DNA of 64,000 nucleotides from JAWWOL01 sp963797535 (lineage in GTDB: Bacteria; Actinomycetota; Actinomycetes; JAWWOL01): assembly GCA_963797535.1 (NCBI GenBank), contig CAWCPQ010000005.1, positions 1 through 64,000 of the forward strand. The letters are read 5' to 3'. Below the pieces are notes generated by a model. It worked only from the letters and a program-made list of their open reading frames with translations. It was not told the DNA's origin and did no database searches. The translations under genes and the position numbers were made by a program. Below, piece by piece: positions 44,886 through 53,362 of the stretch (the first letter of the stretch is position 1; the number at the start of each line of letters is the position of its first letter).

Positions 44886-45437
44886 ATGCCTGGCCAACGG
44901 ATCGGATCGGCGATCTCGGCGGTGTTCGGGCTGATCTACGTGGTGGTCAACTCGGCACAGCTGCCTCCGCCGTGGACACTCGCGGTTCGGGCACTCGCGG
45001 TCTTGGCTTTCGTCGCGGTGCTCGTGGCAGTCTTCCGCTCCCCCCGACCTTCCGACAGCGACGATGGCCAGTCCGCGTCGGTCTTCGGACGCGGGTACTG
45101 GTCGGTGGTGGTGGTCGAGGCTGTGGCTCTGTTCGGGGGTCTGCGGCTGCTCAGCGGCCCGCTCGGGCTTCCGGAGGCCGCAGTGGCCTGGGTATCCCTG
45201 GTCGTCGGGGTGCACTTCTTCGTCCTGGCTACGGTGTTCGGGGAGCGGTTCTTCCACTGGCTCGGCGGCGTGATCACCGCGTGCGGGGTAGTCGGACTTG
45301 TCCTCGCCATCAGCGGTGCGCGCGAGGTGTGGATCGACCTGGTGGCCGGGGTGCTGCCGGGTGCAGTGCTGCTCGGCTTCGGCTGGTGGGGCGCCCGCCG
45401 GCGGGCCGAGACCATTCCGCGGGCCGAGCGACCATGA
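44886..45437 (+). CDS. Five- or six-segment membrane protein, unknown
   Basis: 183 residues with hydrophobic segments at about 10-25, 33-50, 70-90, 97-115, 120-140 and 147-165 and a basic C-terminus (ARRRAETIPRAERP). GAGGGG precedes ATG 44886. The gene stands alone. No family recognised; similar small integral membrane proteins are common in actinomycetes. Confidence 0.65.
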   Translation: MPGQRIGSAISAVFGLIYVVVNSAQLPPPWTLAVRALAVLAFVAVLVAVFRSPRPSDSDDGQSASVFGRGYWSVVVVEAVALFGGLRLLSGPLGLPEAAVAWVSLVVGVHFFVLATVFGERFFHWLGGVITACGVVGLVLAISGAREVWIDLVAGVLPGAVLLGFGWWGARRRAETIPRAERP

Positions 45438-45664
45438 CAACCGTCTCCGCGTCACGTCTCTGCCGGACGTCGGTAGCCGAGACTCGATCGGCGCTCATCG
45501 GGACGAGGCGAACTCAGATGGCCGGCGTCCGCCGTGGTTGTGCCGGTCGTCGTTCGGGATAGGGCACCGGGGTAGAGGTGCCAGGACCCCGCGGACGCGG
45601 GCAGGCGCTAGCGGCCAAGCGTTGACTCTTGCGACCAACGTTTCTCCCGATGGGATGATCAGGT

Positions 45665-46204
45665 ATGGACGTCTTGAAGTCGGATCGGCTGGTGCTGCGC
45701 AGCTGGACTCACGACGACACTGACTTCATCTTCGACATGTACTCCCGCTGGGAGGTGCAGCGCTTCATAGGCCGCGTGCCGCGGGTGATGGCAGAGCGCA
45801 GTGAAGCGGTCGCCCTCGTCGAACGCCTAGTAGCGACCGACCACCCTGTGCATGGCATCTGGGCTGTCCAGCGTCGTGACACCGAACAACCTGTCGGCGC
45901 ACTGCTACTCAAACCGATCCCCGCGTCTGGCGAGACGACCCCGCTGCCACCCTCGGGCGACACAGAGATCGGCTGGCACTTTCACCCAGACCACTGGGGC
46001 CTGGGCTTCGCAACCGAGGCGGCCTCCACCGTACTGAGGCACGCCTTCCGATCCGGATTGACGCAGGTAGTCGCGGTCATGAACCCCGAGAACATTCCCT
46101 CCCAGCGTGTGGCCGCACGCATAGGGATGACCCACCAGGGACAAACCGATCGGTACTACAACACCGTGTGCGAGCTCTTCGCCAAAACCAGGACAGTGCC
46201 GTAA
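45665..46204 (+). CDS. RimJ/RimL-type GNAT acetyltransferase
   Basis: 179 residues. Begins LKSDRLVLRSWTHDDTDFIF, as in the ribosomal-protein acetyltransferase subgroup; the acetyl-CoA site is around HPDHWGLGFATEAASTVLRH, and the C-terminal strand is VVAVMNPENIPSQRVAARIG. Substrate unknown, either a protein N-terminus or a small amine. Stand-alone gene with ATG 45665. Confidence 0.9.
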   Translation: MDVLKSDRLVLRSWTHDDTDFIFDMYSRWEVQRFIGRVPRVMAERSEAVALVERLVATDHPVHGIWAVQRRDTEQPVGALLLKPIPASGETTPLPPSGDTEIGWHFHPDHWGLGFATEAASTVLRHAFRSGLTQVVAVMNPENIPSQRVAARIGMTHQGQTDRYYNTVCELFAKTRTVP

Positions 46205-46271
46205 GCCGACGCTGACCCCGCGCGAAATCGGCTGGGCAGTTCGCTGTCACGCCCTCGTTGTACATGCGCAG

Positions 46272-47015
46272 TCACCAAGCCACCGGGCCGAGACGATCGA
46301 CGAAGGTCCCGGTCGTCCCGTCGGCGCCGAGCGTGGCCAGTTTGACGATGGAGTCGGTGCCCTCGAAGACCGTCAGCTCGCCGGTGTGCTTGTTCATGTC
46401 GGTGGCGGCGAACTTTCGGTTTGCGACCTCGCCGGGGGTCGCGACGTTGAACTTGATCCGCGGGATCGCCTGCGCATACCGAACGGTGATCATGTTCAAC
46501 GCCGCCTTCGACGAGCTGTAGGCCAGCTCGTGAATCCGTGAGAACGGCTGCTCCGGATCGGTCACCACGGCAAAGGAACCACCCCCGCTGGAAACCATCA
46601 CCACCCGGGGATGGTCGGCCGCCAGCAGCAAGGGCAGGAAAGCGTGGGTGACCCTGACCACTCCGTACACGTTGGTGTCAAAGACGCTGTGAATCTCCTC
46701 CGCCGTCGCGTCAGTCGGCGCGACACCCCTTCCCGGCGTCCCAGCGTTGTTGATCAAGACATCGAGCCGGTCCGCATGTTGTCGCACTAGTCGCTCAGCG
46801 TGGCTCACCGACACCTCAGAGGTGACGTCCAACGGGATCATGACGACGTCGGCTTTCCCGCCTCTCAGCTGATCCGCCGCGGCTCGTCCGCGACCTTCGT
46901 CGCGCGAGCCGAGAAAGACCTTCCAACCGAGGTCCCCGAGCCGCCGCGCCGCTTCGAGGCCTAGTCCTTTGTTGCCTCCGGTGATTAACACCGAGGTCTG
47001 GTCTGCGTAGGTCAT
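46272..47015 (-). CDS. Short-chain dehydrogenase/reductase
   Basis: 247 residues. Cofactor loop TGGNKGLGLEAARRLG, the NAG motif in LDVLINNAGTPG, and the catalytic Ser/Tyr/Lys set in VVMVSSGGGS and ELAYSSSKAALN. The Arg in the loop after strand 2 (LGSRDEGRG) suggests NADPH. ATG 47015 is chosen because an ECF41-type promoter (47024-47050) would start transcription at about this base, giving a leaderless mRNA. This is the oxidoreductase member of the ECF41 locus, divergent from the CMD gene. Confidence 0.9.
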   Translation of the reverse strand: MTYADQTSVLITGGNKGLGLEAARRLGDLGWKVFLGSRDEGRGRAAADQLRGGKADVVMIPLDVTSEVSVSHAERLVRQHADRLDVLINNAGTPGRGVAPTDATAEEIHSVFDTNVYGVVRVTHAFLPLLLAADHPRVVMVSSGGGSFAVVTDPEQPFSRIHELAYSSSKAALNMITVRYAQAIPRIKFNVATPGEVANRKFAATDMNKHTGELTVFEGTDSIVKLATLGADGTTGTFVDRLGPVAW

Positions 47016-47023
47016 GCCTCTGG

Positions 47024-47050
47024 GACGACGCAATCTCCCCGGCAGTGACA
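47024..47050 (-). promoter_or_regulatory. ECF41-type promoter of the SDR gene
   Basis: On the minus strand: TGTCACT, 16 bases, CGTC. It matches the known ECF41 target motif TGTCACA-N16-CGTC at ten of eleven positions. The -10 box ends nine bases before the SDR start codon. Confidence 0.65.
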
Positions 47051-47079
47051 TCGCAACAGCGGGCGCGAGCTGGGCACCG

Positions 47080-47106
47080 CGTCACAGCCTTCCGTGCCAT
47101 CTCGTC
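47080..47106 (+). promoter_or_regulatory. ECF41-type promoter of the CMD gene
   Basis: CGTCACA, 16 bases, CGTC, in front of the CMD gene at 47145 with a 38-base leader. One mismatch to the consensus. Back to back with the SDR promoter. Confidence 0.65.
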
Positions 47107-47144
47107 TTGGAGGGGTACCTGTCGACGACGACGAAGGATGACCA

Positions 47145-47621
47145 ATGGAACCCCGCTTGAACCTTGCCACCAGCCCGCTGGCCGCCAAACCGATGAAGTA
47201 TTTCACCTCGGCGAACAAGGCGATCATGCAGGAAACGACGCTGCCGCGATCGACCCAGGAGCTGGTGATGCTGCGGGCCAGCCAGATCAACGGCTGCGGC
47301 TGGTGCACCGACGTCCATACCAAGGAGCTCGCCCACGCCGGTGAGACCTCGGTACGCATCAACCTGGTTGCCGCCTGGCGGGAGTCGAACGTGTACAGCG
47401 CGGCTGAGCGCGCCGCGCTCGAACTCGCCGAGCAGGGCACCCGGATGGCCGACGCAGCCACCGGCGTCACCGACGAGGCCTGGAACCGTGCCGCCCAGCA
47501 CTACGACGAGGAACAACTCACCTCCTTGGTTCTGCTCATCGCACTCATCAACGCGTCCACCCGGATGGGCGTCATCACCCAGCTGCAGGGCGGCGACTAC
47601 CAGGCCGGACAGCTCGGGTGA
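47145..47621 (+). CDS. Carboxymuconolactone decarboxylase/AhpD-like protein
   Basis: 158 residues with the CMD fold and an AhpD-type redox site in NGCGWCTDVHTKEL (CxxC plus His). Proteins of this type act as thiol-dependent peroxidases or organise reductions. AAGGA precedes ATG 47145. CMD genes are the most common targets of ECF41 sigma factors, and an ECF41-type promoter stands 38 bases upstream. It is followed on the same strand by the epimerase and sigma genes. Confidence 0.92.
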   Translation: MEPRLNLATSPLAAKPMKYFTSANKAIMQETTLPRSTQELVMLRASQINGCGWCTDVHTKELAHAGETSVRINLVAAWRESNVYSAAERAALELAEQGTRMADAATGVTDEAWNRAAQHYDEEQLTSLVLLIALINASTRMGVITQLQGGDYQAGQLG

Positions 47622-47724
47622 CCAGGAGTACTCGCAGCGATCCGCTTCGCGTCATCGGCGTGTGGCACGTCCGGTCGGGCGTTCTCCTCCTGGGTGACAG
47701 CAGCGGACAGACCCACGAAGGGAC

Positions 47725-48669
47725 ATGGTGATCAAGATGCGGGTGTTCATTGCCGGCGGCACAGGGGTTTTGGGGCGTCGGCTGGTGCCACAGCTGGTGG
47801 CCAGGGGCCACCAAGTCACAGCGACGACGACCGGGATAGGCAAGGCGGGTTTACTGGAGCGGATGGGCGCCCAAGCAGTGGTGATGGACGGGCTCGACGC
47901 AGCGTCGGTGGGTGAGGCCGTTGCCGCCGCGCGACCTGACTCGATCGTGCACCAGATGACTGCTATCTCACAGGTGCATGCCGGTGAGCCCGACATGAAA
48001 CACATGGACCGGTGGTTCGCCATCACCAACCGGCTGCGCACCGAGGGCACGGACCATCTGTTGGCCGCGGCCGAGGCCAGCGATGTCCCCCATGTCGTGG
48101 CGCAGAGCTATGCGGCCTGGAACGGCATCCGCTGCGGTGGCTGGGTGAAGACCGAGGACGAGCCGCTTGATCCGATGACGGGGACGGTTGCTGAGCCGGG
48201 GATGGCGGCGATCGGCCACCTCGAGGACGCGGTTGTCACAGCCGGTGGCGCTGCTCTTCGCTACGGATGGCTTTATGGACCAGGCGCCATCGAGGACGTG
48301 GTCGAACCGGTGCGCAAGCGGCAGTTCCCCGTCGTCGGCGGCGGCGCCGGGTACTGCTCGTGGGTGCACCTGGACGATGCCGCCAGCGCCACCGTCTTGG
48401 CGATCGAGCAACAAGCCCGCGGGGTGTTCAACATCGTCGATGACGAGCCGGCCCCGGCCAGTGACTGGTTGCCGTACCTGGCCGCCTGCGCGGGAGCGAA
48501 ACCGCCGATGCGGGTGCCGGCGTGGCTGGCCCGGCCGCTCGCCGGGCAGGTTGCGGTCTCGATGATGACCGAGGGCCGTGGCTTCTCGAACGACCGGGCC
48601 AAGCGCACGCTGGGGTGGGTGCTCAGGTATCCGTCGTGGCGTCAGGGATTCAAGGCGGTGCTGGCATGA
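47725..48669 (+). CDS. NAD-dependent epimerase/dehydratase-like protein, first copy
   Basis: 314 residues of the extended SDR family. Rossmann loop FIAGGTGVLGRRLVPQLVAR; the YxxxK pair is not obvious, but SYAAWNGIRCGG and the AALRYGWLYGPG segment match atypical epimerases. The substrate is unknown. Its stop overlaps the sigma-factor start (ATGA), indicating coupled translation. About 40% similar by eye to the second epimerase at 49812. GAAGGG precedes ATG 47725. Confidence 0.88.
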   Translation: MVIKMRVFIAGGTGVLGRRLVPQLVARGHQVTATTTGIGKAGLLERMGAQAVVMDGLDAASVGEAVAAARPDSIVHQMTAISQVHAGEPDMKHMDRWFAITNRLRTEGTDHLLAAAEASDVPHVVAQSYAAWNGIRCGGWVKTEDEPLDPMTGTVAEPGMAAIGHLEDAVVTAGGAALRYGWLYGPGAIEDVVEPVRKRQFPVVGGGAGYCSWVHLDDAASATVLAIEQQARGVFNIVDDEPAPASDWLPYLAACAGAKPPMRVPAWLARPLAGQVAVSMMTEGRGFSNDRAKRTLGWVLRYPSWRQGFKAVLA

Positions 48670-49589
48670 CTCGGGTCGAGGAGTTTGAGGAACTGCGCCC
48701 TCTGCTCTTCGCGATCGCCTACCGGATCCTGGCCAGTGTGAGCGAAGCCGAGGACGCAGTGCAGGAGACCTGGCTGCGCTATGCCGGCTCGAAGACCGAA
48801 CCCACCTCCACCAAGGCGTTTCTTTCCGCGGTGGTCACCCGCATCTCCATCGACGTCCTCCGCTCGGCGCGGGTTCGCCGGGAGGAGTACGTCGGAGAAT
48901 GGTTCCCGGAGCCACTGCTTGACGACCCCTACGAAGACCCGGCACGGGCGGCCGAGCTCGCCGACTCGGTCTCGATGGCGGCCCTGCTGCTGCTTGAGCG
49001 GCTCAGCCCGCTCGAGCGGGCGGTGTTCGTGCTACGGGAGGTCTTCGGGTTCGGCTTCGCCGAGGTGGCCTCGGCGGTGGACCGCTCGGAGGACGCATGC
49101 CGTCAGCTCGCAGTGCGGGCGCGGCGCCACATGAGCGATGGGCGCCCCCGGTTCGACGCGGACCGTAACGAGCGGGAAGAGCTGGCGGCTCGCTTCTTCG
49201 AGGCCCTGCAAGACGGCGACGTCGACGGACTGCGCGAGCTGCTTGCCGCAGACGTCCAGATGATCGGTGACGGCGGCGGCAAGGCCCCTCAGTGGGCGCG
49301 CAGCATTGTCGGCGCCGAGAAGCTGGCCCGGCTACTGACCTCGGCCATGCCGTGGTTCTTCCAGATCGGCGGAACCATGGAGCTGCACGACGTGAACGGT
49401 CAGCCAGGCGCCATCTTCCGGGACCGCGACGACAAGGTTCTCAATATCTGGAGCGTCGACGTCCTGGACGGAAGGATCCAGACCGTCCGCACCGTGCTCA
49501 ACCCCGACAAGCTCGGGCACCTGGGTCCCGTCGCCGACGCTTGGGCGGTCACCCGGGAAGCCAACCAGGCTCGCCGCCCCGCAAATTGA
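48666..49589 (+). CDS. ECF41-family sigma factor with SnoaL-like C-terminal domain
   Basis: 307 residues. Sigma region 2 is at about residues 8-70 (FAIAYRILASVSEAEDAVQE, TWLRYAG), region 4 at about 105-165 (LSPLERAVFVLREVFGF, RSEDACRQLAVRARRH), and a regulatory SnoaL-like extension covers 170-300. Two ECF41 hallmarks are present: the linker motif WFPEP (family WLPEP) and DGGGK in the extension. No anti-sigma gene is nearby, as expected, because the extension itself controls activity. Coupled to the epimerase gene and probably autoregulated through the promoter at 47080. Confidence 0.95.
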   Translation: MTRVEEFEELRPLLFAIAYRILASVSEAEDAVQETWLRYAGSKTEPTSTKAFLSAVVTRISIDVLRSARVRREEYVGEWFPEPLLDDPYEDPARAAELADSVSMAALLLLERLSPLERAVFVLREVFGFGFAEVASAVDRSEDACRQLAVRARRHMSDGRPRFDADRNEREELAARFFEALQDGDVDGLRELLAADVQMIGDGGGKAPQWARSIVGAEKLARLLTSAMPWFFQIGGTMELHDVNGQPGAIFRDRDDKVLNIWSVDVLDGRIQTVRTVLNPDKLGHLGPVADAWAVTREANQARRPAN

Positions 49590-49709
49590 GCGCAACCGAC
49601 TGGACCACGGTCTGTGCACGGCAGATGGATCGAGTCCCTTGTCTGCCTTGTCCACAGTGCGGTCATGCCATCGGCACGAACCGCCGCCGCCGCCGCAACA
49701 CGGTCTAGC

Positions 49710-49736
49710 ACCTGTCACAGACGGCCGAGCCGTCTC
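49710..49736 (+). promoter_or_regulatory. ECF41-type promoter of the second epimerase gene
   Basis: TGTCACA, 16 bases, CGTC: a perfect match to the ECF41 consensus. It lies 75 bases upstream of ATG 49812. Confidence 0.7.
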
Positions 49737-49811
49737 GTCTCCGGCAATGGAGACAACGCCCGAACCACGGAAACTCCAACGTCCCGGTTCATCATCGGCA
49801 AGGACTGTCCC

Positions 49812-50837
49812 ATGAAGATTCTGATCGCTGGCGCCACGGGCGCCATCGGCACGCCCCTGGCGCGCGCTCTGCTTGCCGCCGGACACGAGGTCGTCGGGAT
49901 CACCCGGTCGCCGGCGAGGAGTAACCAACTGCGATCCGCCGGCGTCCAGGCGATCGTCGCCGACGCGATGGATCGATCAGGACTGCTGAGCGCCCTCGGC
50001 GGCGTGTCGGCGGACGCGGTCGTCCATGAGCTCACGGCACTCGCGAAGCCGCCGGTCAGGCACCGTGACATGACGCAGACCAACCGGCTGCGCACCGTGG
50101 GCACCAGGAACCTGTTGGACGCCGCGCGCCTAGTCGGCGCCACGCGGTTCGTCACGCAGTCGATCGTCTTGGGCTACGGGTACACCGACCACGGCGACAA
50201 CCTGATCACCGAGGACGACCCGTTCGGACAACCCAACAGCGGCAAGGCGAACCCCCATGTCGCAGCCATGCTCGCGAACGAAAGGCTCGTCGAGGAGGCT
50301 GAGGACATCACGGGCATCTGCCTCCGGTATGGCCTCGTCTACGGCGCCGACGTGCAGGGCTATGCCGAAATGCTTCGGAAGCGGAAGGTACCGATCCCGG
50401 CCAACGACCACGGTCCTCTCCCCTGGGTCCACATCGAAGACGCCGCAAGCGCGACCATGGCGGCCGTCGAGCGCGGCCAGGCGGGTCCTTTCAACATCGT
50501 CGACGACAAGGCTGTCTCTTGGAACGAGATGTTCATCGGGATGGCCGCCGCCCTGGATGCCCCGAAGCCGCGTGCCTTGCCAGACTGGCTCATCCGCCTA
50601 GCTGCTCCCTACGCAGCCTCGATCATGGCGGACACCACGATGCGGGTCTCAAACGCCAAGGCGAAGTCCGACCTTGGCTGGATGCCTGACTACACGACGC
50701 TTCACGAGGGCCTGAGCGCAATGAAGGCCCACTCTCACCCGCGGTGTCCGACGAAACCACCTTCGATCGCGGGACGCGGTTCCTTCCGAACGGGAACGGC
50801 CGACGCCGACGTGAAAGCGAACGTGGACACACGATGA
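49812..50837 (+). CDS. NAD-dependent epimerase/dehydratase-like protein, second copy
   Basis: 341 residues. Rossmann loop MKILIAGATGAIGTPLARAL, followed by VVHELTALAKPP, FVTQSIVLGYGYTDHGDN and LRYGLVYGADVQGYAEMLRK. Same family and gene context as the epimerase at 47725 but clearly diverged. The C-terminal 40 residues are Arg/Thr-rich, and the stop overlaps the next start (ATGA), so the tail is likely real. A perfect ECF41-type promoter stands upstream. Confidence 0.88.
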   Translation: MKILIAGATGAIGTPLARALLAAGHEVVGITRSPARSNQLRSAGVQAIVADAMDRSGLLSALGGVSADAVVHELTALAKPPVRHRDMTQTNRLRTVGTRNLLDAARLVGATRFVTQSIVLGYGYTDHGDNLITEDDPFGQPNSGKANPHVAAMLANERLVEEAEDITGICLRYGLVYGADVQGYAEMLRKRKVPIPANDHGPLPWVHIEDAASATMAAVERGQAGPFNIVDDKAVSWNEMFIGMAAALDAPKPRALPDWLIRLAAPYAASIMADTTMRVSNAKAKSDLGWMPDYTTLHEGLSAMKAHSHPRCPTKPPSIAGRGSFRTGTADADVKANVDTR

Positions 50838-52018
50838 TCCCGACCCCTACTGCGGCACGAGTCCTGCGCGCTCTCGCCATCACTGCCTGCGTGCCGTACC
50901 TCTCGCTCAAAATCGCGTGGGCGTCGGGCAGCCACATCGGCATCCCCGATGGCAGCACCCTGCTCGAGCACCCCGCCGCGATGGTCGTCGGAAGCGTGGA
51001 AAGCGCCGTGATCGACTCGTTGGTCGTCGTACTCGTACTGCTGCTCACCCAGCAATGGGGTCGGCGGGCACCGGTCTGGCTCCTCATTCCTCCGGTCTGG
51101 GCCGCTGTCGGTCTGCTCAGCCCGATCATGGTCGGCTACCCACTGCAACTCGGCGCTCGGCTTCTGGGAGGCGGAACCGCCGCGCCCTCCGGCGGACCTG
51201 CCGCCCAGCCGTTCCTGCACGAGTGGGTGTTCACCGTCGTCTACACCGGCTTCATCGTCCAGGCTCTCGCCCTGGGTACGCTCTTCGTCCGGTATGCACG
51301 CGCCCGCTGGGGACACCTGTGGCAAGGCCAGATCTCGGGACTGGCGGGGCACGACCCGGCGCAGGGTGTGCAGCGAGGCGCTGCTCTGATGGCTTCCGTG
51401 GTACTGGTTGTGCCGTTGACGGCGCACCTGCTGTGGGCCACCGGTTCAACGAGCGGACTTGCCGTCACCCAGATCACCCACCGGACAAGTGATTTCTACG
51501 CACTCGAGGCGACCTACGTCTTGTTCGCGGTGATGACGGTGACGGGGCTTCTGCTGATCGCATTCCCCAGCGTGGGTGCCCTGCCGCTGCGCCTACCCCT
51601 CTCCCTGGTCTTCGTCGGCTCCGCCGCGCTCGCATGCTGGGGTGGCTACTTGATGCTGTCTGCGTTGGAAAATCGGGACCCGTCGCGCCGGCTTAGCGAG
51701 CTGATGAACGTCACGTACTCGATGCAGCTCCTCGCCGGAATCCTGGTCTTCACCATGGGGGCATACTTCTTTGCTGAGCGTGCCGCGCAGCGCGGCGATG
51801 GGCGGGCGAGCGTGGCCAGTTCGGACTCAGAACTTGCCTTCTCGACATTTGGTCAAACGCTGGAATCGGACGGAGGTAACCACGTCGCCCGCACGGGTCA
51901 CGACCGCAAAGTGGCGCGGTCGCCGGGAAAGCCACCCGCCTGCCGGGCGGCGACCAGCCAGCTGGGCCACGCTGGTGGATCGGCAACGAAGCTGCCTGAC
52001 AGGACACGTCCAAACTGA
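50834..52018 (+). CDS. Integral membrane protein, about 8 segments
   Basis: 394 residues starting MIPTPTAARVLRALAITACV. Hydrophobic segments extend to about residue 320 (for example SLVVVLVLLLTQQ, WLLIPPVWAAVGLL, LLAGILVFTMGAYFFAE), followed by a basic, Ser/Arg-rich tail. No recognised family; not a known transporter by motif. ATG 50834 overlaps the epimerase stop by four bases, placing it in the ECF41-controlled unit. Confidence 0.75.
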   Translation: MIPTPTAARVLRALAITACVPYLSLKIAWASGSHIGIPDGSTLLEHPAAMVVGSVESAVIDSLVVVLVLLLTQQWGRRAPVWLLIPPVWAAVGLLSPIMVGYPLQLGARLLGGGTAAPSGGPAAQPFLHEWVFTVVYTGFIVQALALGTLFVRYARARWGHLWQGQISGLAGHDPAQGVQRGAALMASVVLVVPLTAHLLWATGSTSGLAVTQITHRTSDFYALEATYVLFAVMTVTGLLLIAFPSVGALPLRLPLSLVFVGSAALACWGGYLMLSALENRDPSRRLSELMNVTYSMQLLAGILVFTMGAYFFAERAAQRGDGRASVASSDSELAFSTFGQTLESDGGNHVARTGHDRKVARSPGKPPACRAATSQLGHAGGSATKLPDRTRPN

Positions 52019-52059
52019 GGGTACGGCTAGGCCAGGCCCTCTGGTTGGGAGATGCGAGC

Positions 52060-53190
52060 ATGCGCGTGGTGCTGTCGACCTACGGGTCGCGCGGGGACGT
52101 TGAACCGATGGTGGCTCTGGCTGTGGAGCTGCGCGCCCTCGGCGCGGACGTCTCGCTGTGCGCGCCGCCGGACGAGGAGTTCGTCGATCTGCTGGCTGGT
52201 GCAGGCGTACAGATGGTCCCCTTCGAGCGGCCCTGGCGTTCGTGGGTCCGGCCGTCGACGTCAACGCAGCGAACGGAGCGCGTTGCCGAGTTCATTGCCG
52301 CACAGTTCAACACGGTGGCCGAGACTGCCGCTGGCTGCCAGGTGCTTCTGGCGACGGCCATGTCTCAGTTCGTCGCGAAGTCGGTGGCTGACCAGCTGAA
52401 CATCCCTCACCGACACGGCGTGTTCGCCCCGAACGTGCTGGACGACCAAGATGCCGACCAATGGAATGCACTGTTCGGGCCTTCGATCAACGATCATCGC
52501 GAATCGATCGGCCAGCCGAGGGTCGACGATGTCGGCGAGTTCATGTTCGGCGACCAGCCGTGGCTGGCAGCGGACCCGACGCTCGGGCCGTGGGAGGGGC
52601 CGGCCGGCCTCGGCGTCATCCAGACCGGCGCCTGGATCCTGCCAGATGAGCGTCCACTCCCGCCCGATCTGGAGGCGTTCCTGGACGCGGGCACCCCCCC
52701 GGTATATGTGGGATTCGGGAGTATGCGCACTGTCTCCCAGGAAGCGGCCCGAGCAGCCGTCGACGGCGTCCGGGCGCAAGGATGCCGCACGCTGCTCGCC
52801 CGCGGCTGGGCCGAACTGGCCTTGGCTGATCACAGCGATGACTGCTTCAGCGTCGGCGAGGCCAATCAGCAAGCGCTGTTCACTCGAGTGGCCGCTGTGG
52901 TGCATCACGGTGGCGCGGGTACGACGACAACGGCCGCTCTGGCCGGTGCTCCCCAAGTGGTGGTGCCTCAAGCGGGCGGGGACCAGCCCTACTGGGCCGC
53001 CCGAGTAGCCGACCTTGGCATCGGCATGGCGCACGAAGGTCCAACGCCGACCGCAGGATCTCTTTCAGCCGCGCTCCAGAAGGCTCTGACTCCCGCGATC
53101 CGCAGCCGAGCCGCTGCCGTAGCAGCCATGGTCGACAGGGACGGCGCATCGGTCGCCGCGAGGTTGTTGATGGACGTTGCCGATCACTAG
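52060..53190 (+). CDS. GT1 (MGT-like) glycosyltransferase
   Basis: 376 residues of the GT-B fold used by macrolide and glycopeptide glycosyltransferases. It begins MRVVLSTYGSRGDVEPMVAL (acceptor half); the donor half has PPVYVGFGSM, then VHHGGAGTTTTAALAGAPQV and PQAGGDQPYWAARV, the usual nucleotide-sugar site. The acceptor is unknown and no polyketide or peptide pathway is near; some relatives inactivate antibiotics. I choose ATG 52060 because the fold starts there. Confidence 0.9.
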   Translation: MRVVLSTYGSRGDVEPMVALAVELRALGADVSLCAPPDEEFVDLLAGAGVQMVPFERPWRSWVRPSTSTQRTERVAEFIAAQFNTVAETAAGCQVLLATAMSQFVAKSVADQLNIPHRHGVFAPNVLDDQDADQWNALFGPSINDHRESIGQPRVDDVGEFMFGDQPWLAADPTLGPWEGPAGLGVIQTGAWILPDERPLPPDLEAFLDAGTPPVYVGFGSMRTVSQEAARAAVDGVRAQGCRTLLARGWAELALADHSDDCFSVGEANQQALFTRVAAVVHHGGAGTTTTAALAGAPQVVVPQAGGDQPYWAARVADLGIGMAHEGPTPTAGSLSAALQKALTPAIRSRAAAVAAMVDRDGASVAARLLMDVADH

Positions 53191-53346
53191 ACACCGCGCG
53201 CCCCGTCCGAACAGCGCCGTGCATCTCCACCAGTCTTGTGGCGAGTCGCTCGGGGTGTCGAGGCAACTTGCGCATCTGCTGTGACGTCAGGTGGTAGCCC
53301 GAGGTCTCGTAAAGGTTGACTGGGCGCCGCGGATGCGTCATCGTTC

Positions 53347-53362
53347 ATCTATGGAGATAGAT
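53347..53362. promoter_or_regulatory. Palindrome over the GntR start codon
   Basis: ATCTAT-GGAG-ATAGAT, a perfect 6+6 inverted repeat that contains the ATG at 53351. A TTGACT lies at 53316-53321 with CATCGT 17 bases further on, predicting a leaderless transcript starting near the palindrome. Possible autoregulatory operator. Confidence 0.45.

Noticed and set aside
24206..45525. Shared CTCATCGGGACGAGGC stretch at about 24206 and 45494
   Set aside because: Only about 16 bases match exactly and the flanks differ; could be chance or a common coding word, so not listed as a repeat.
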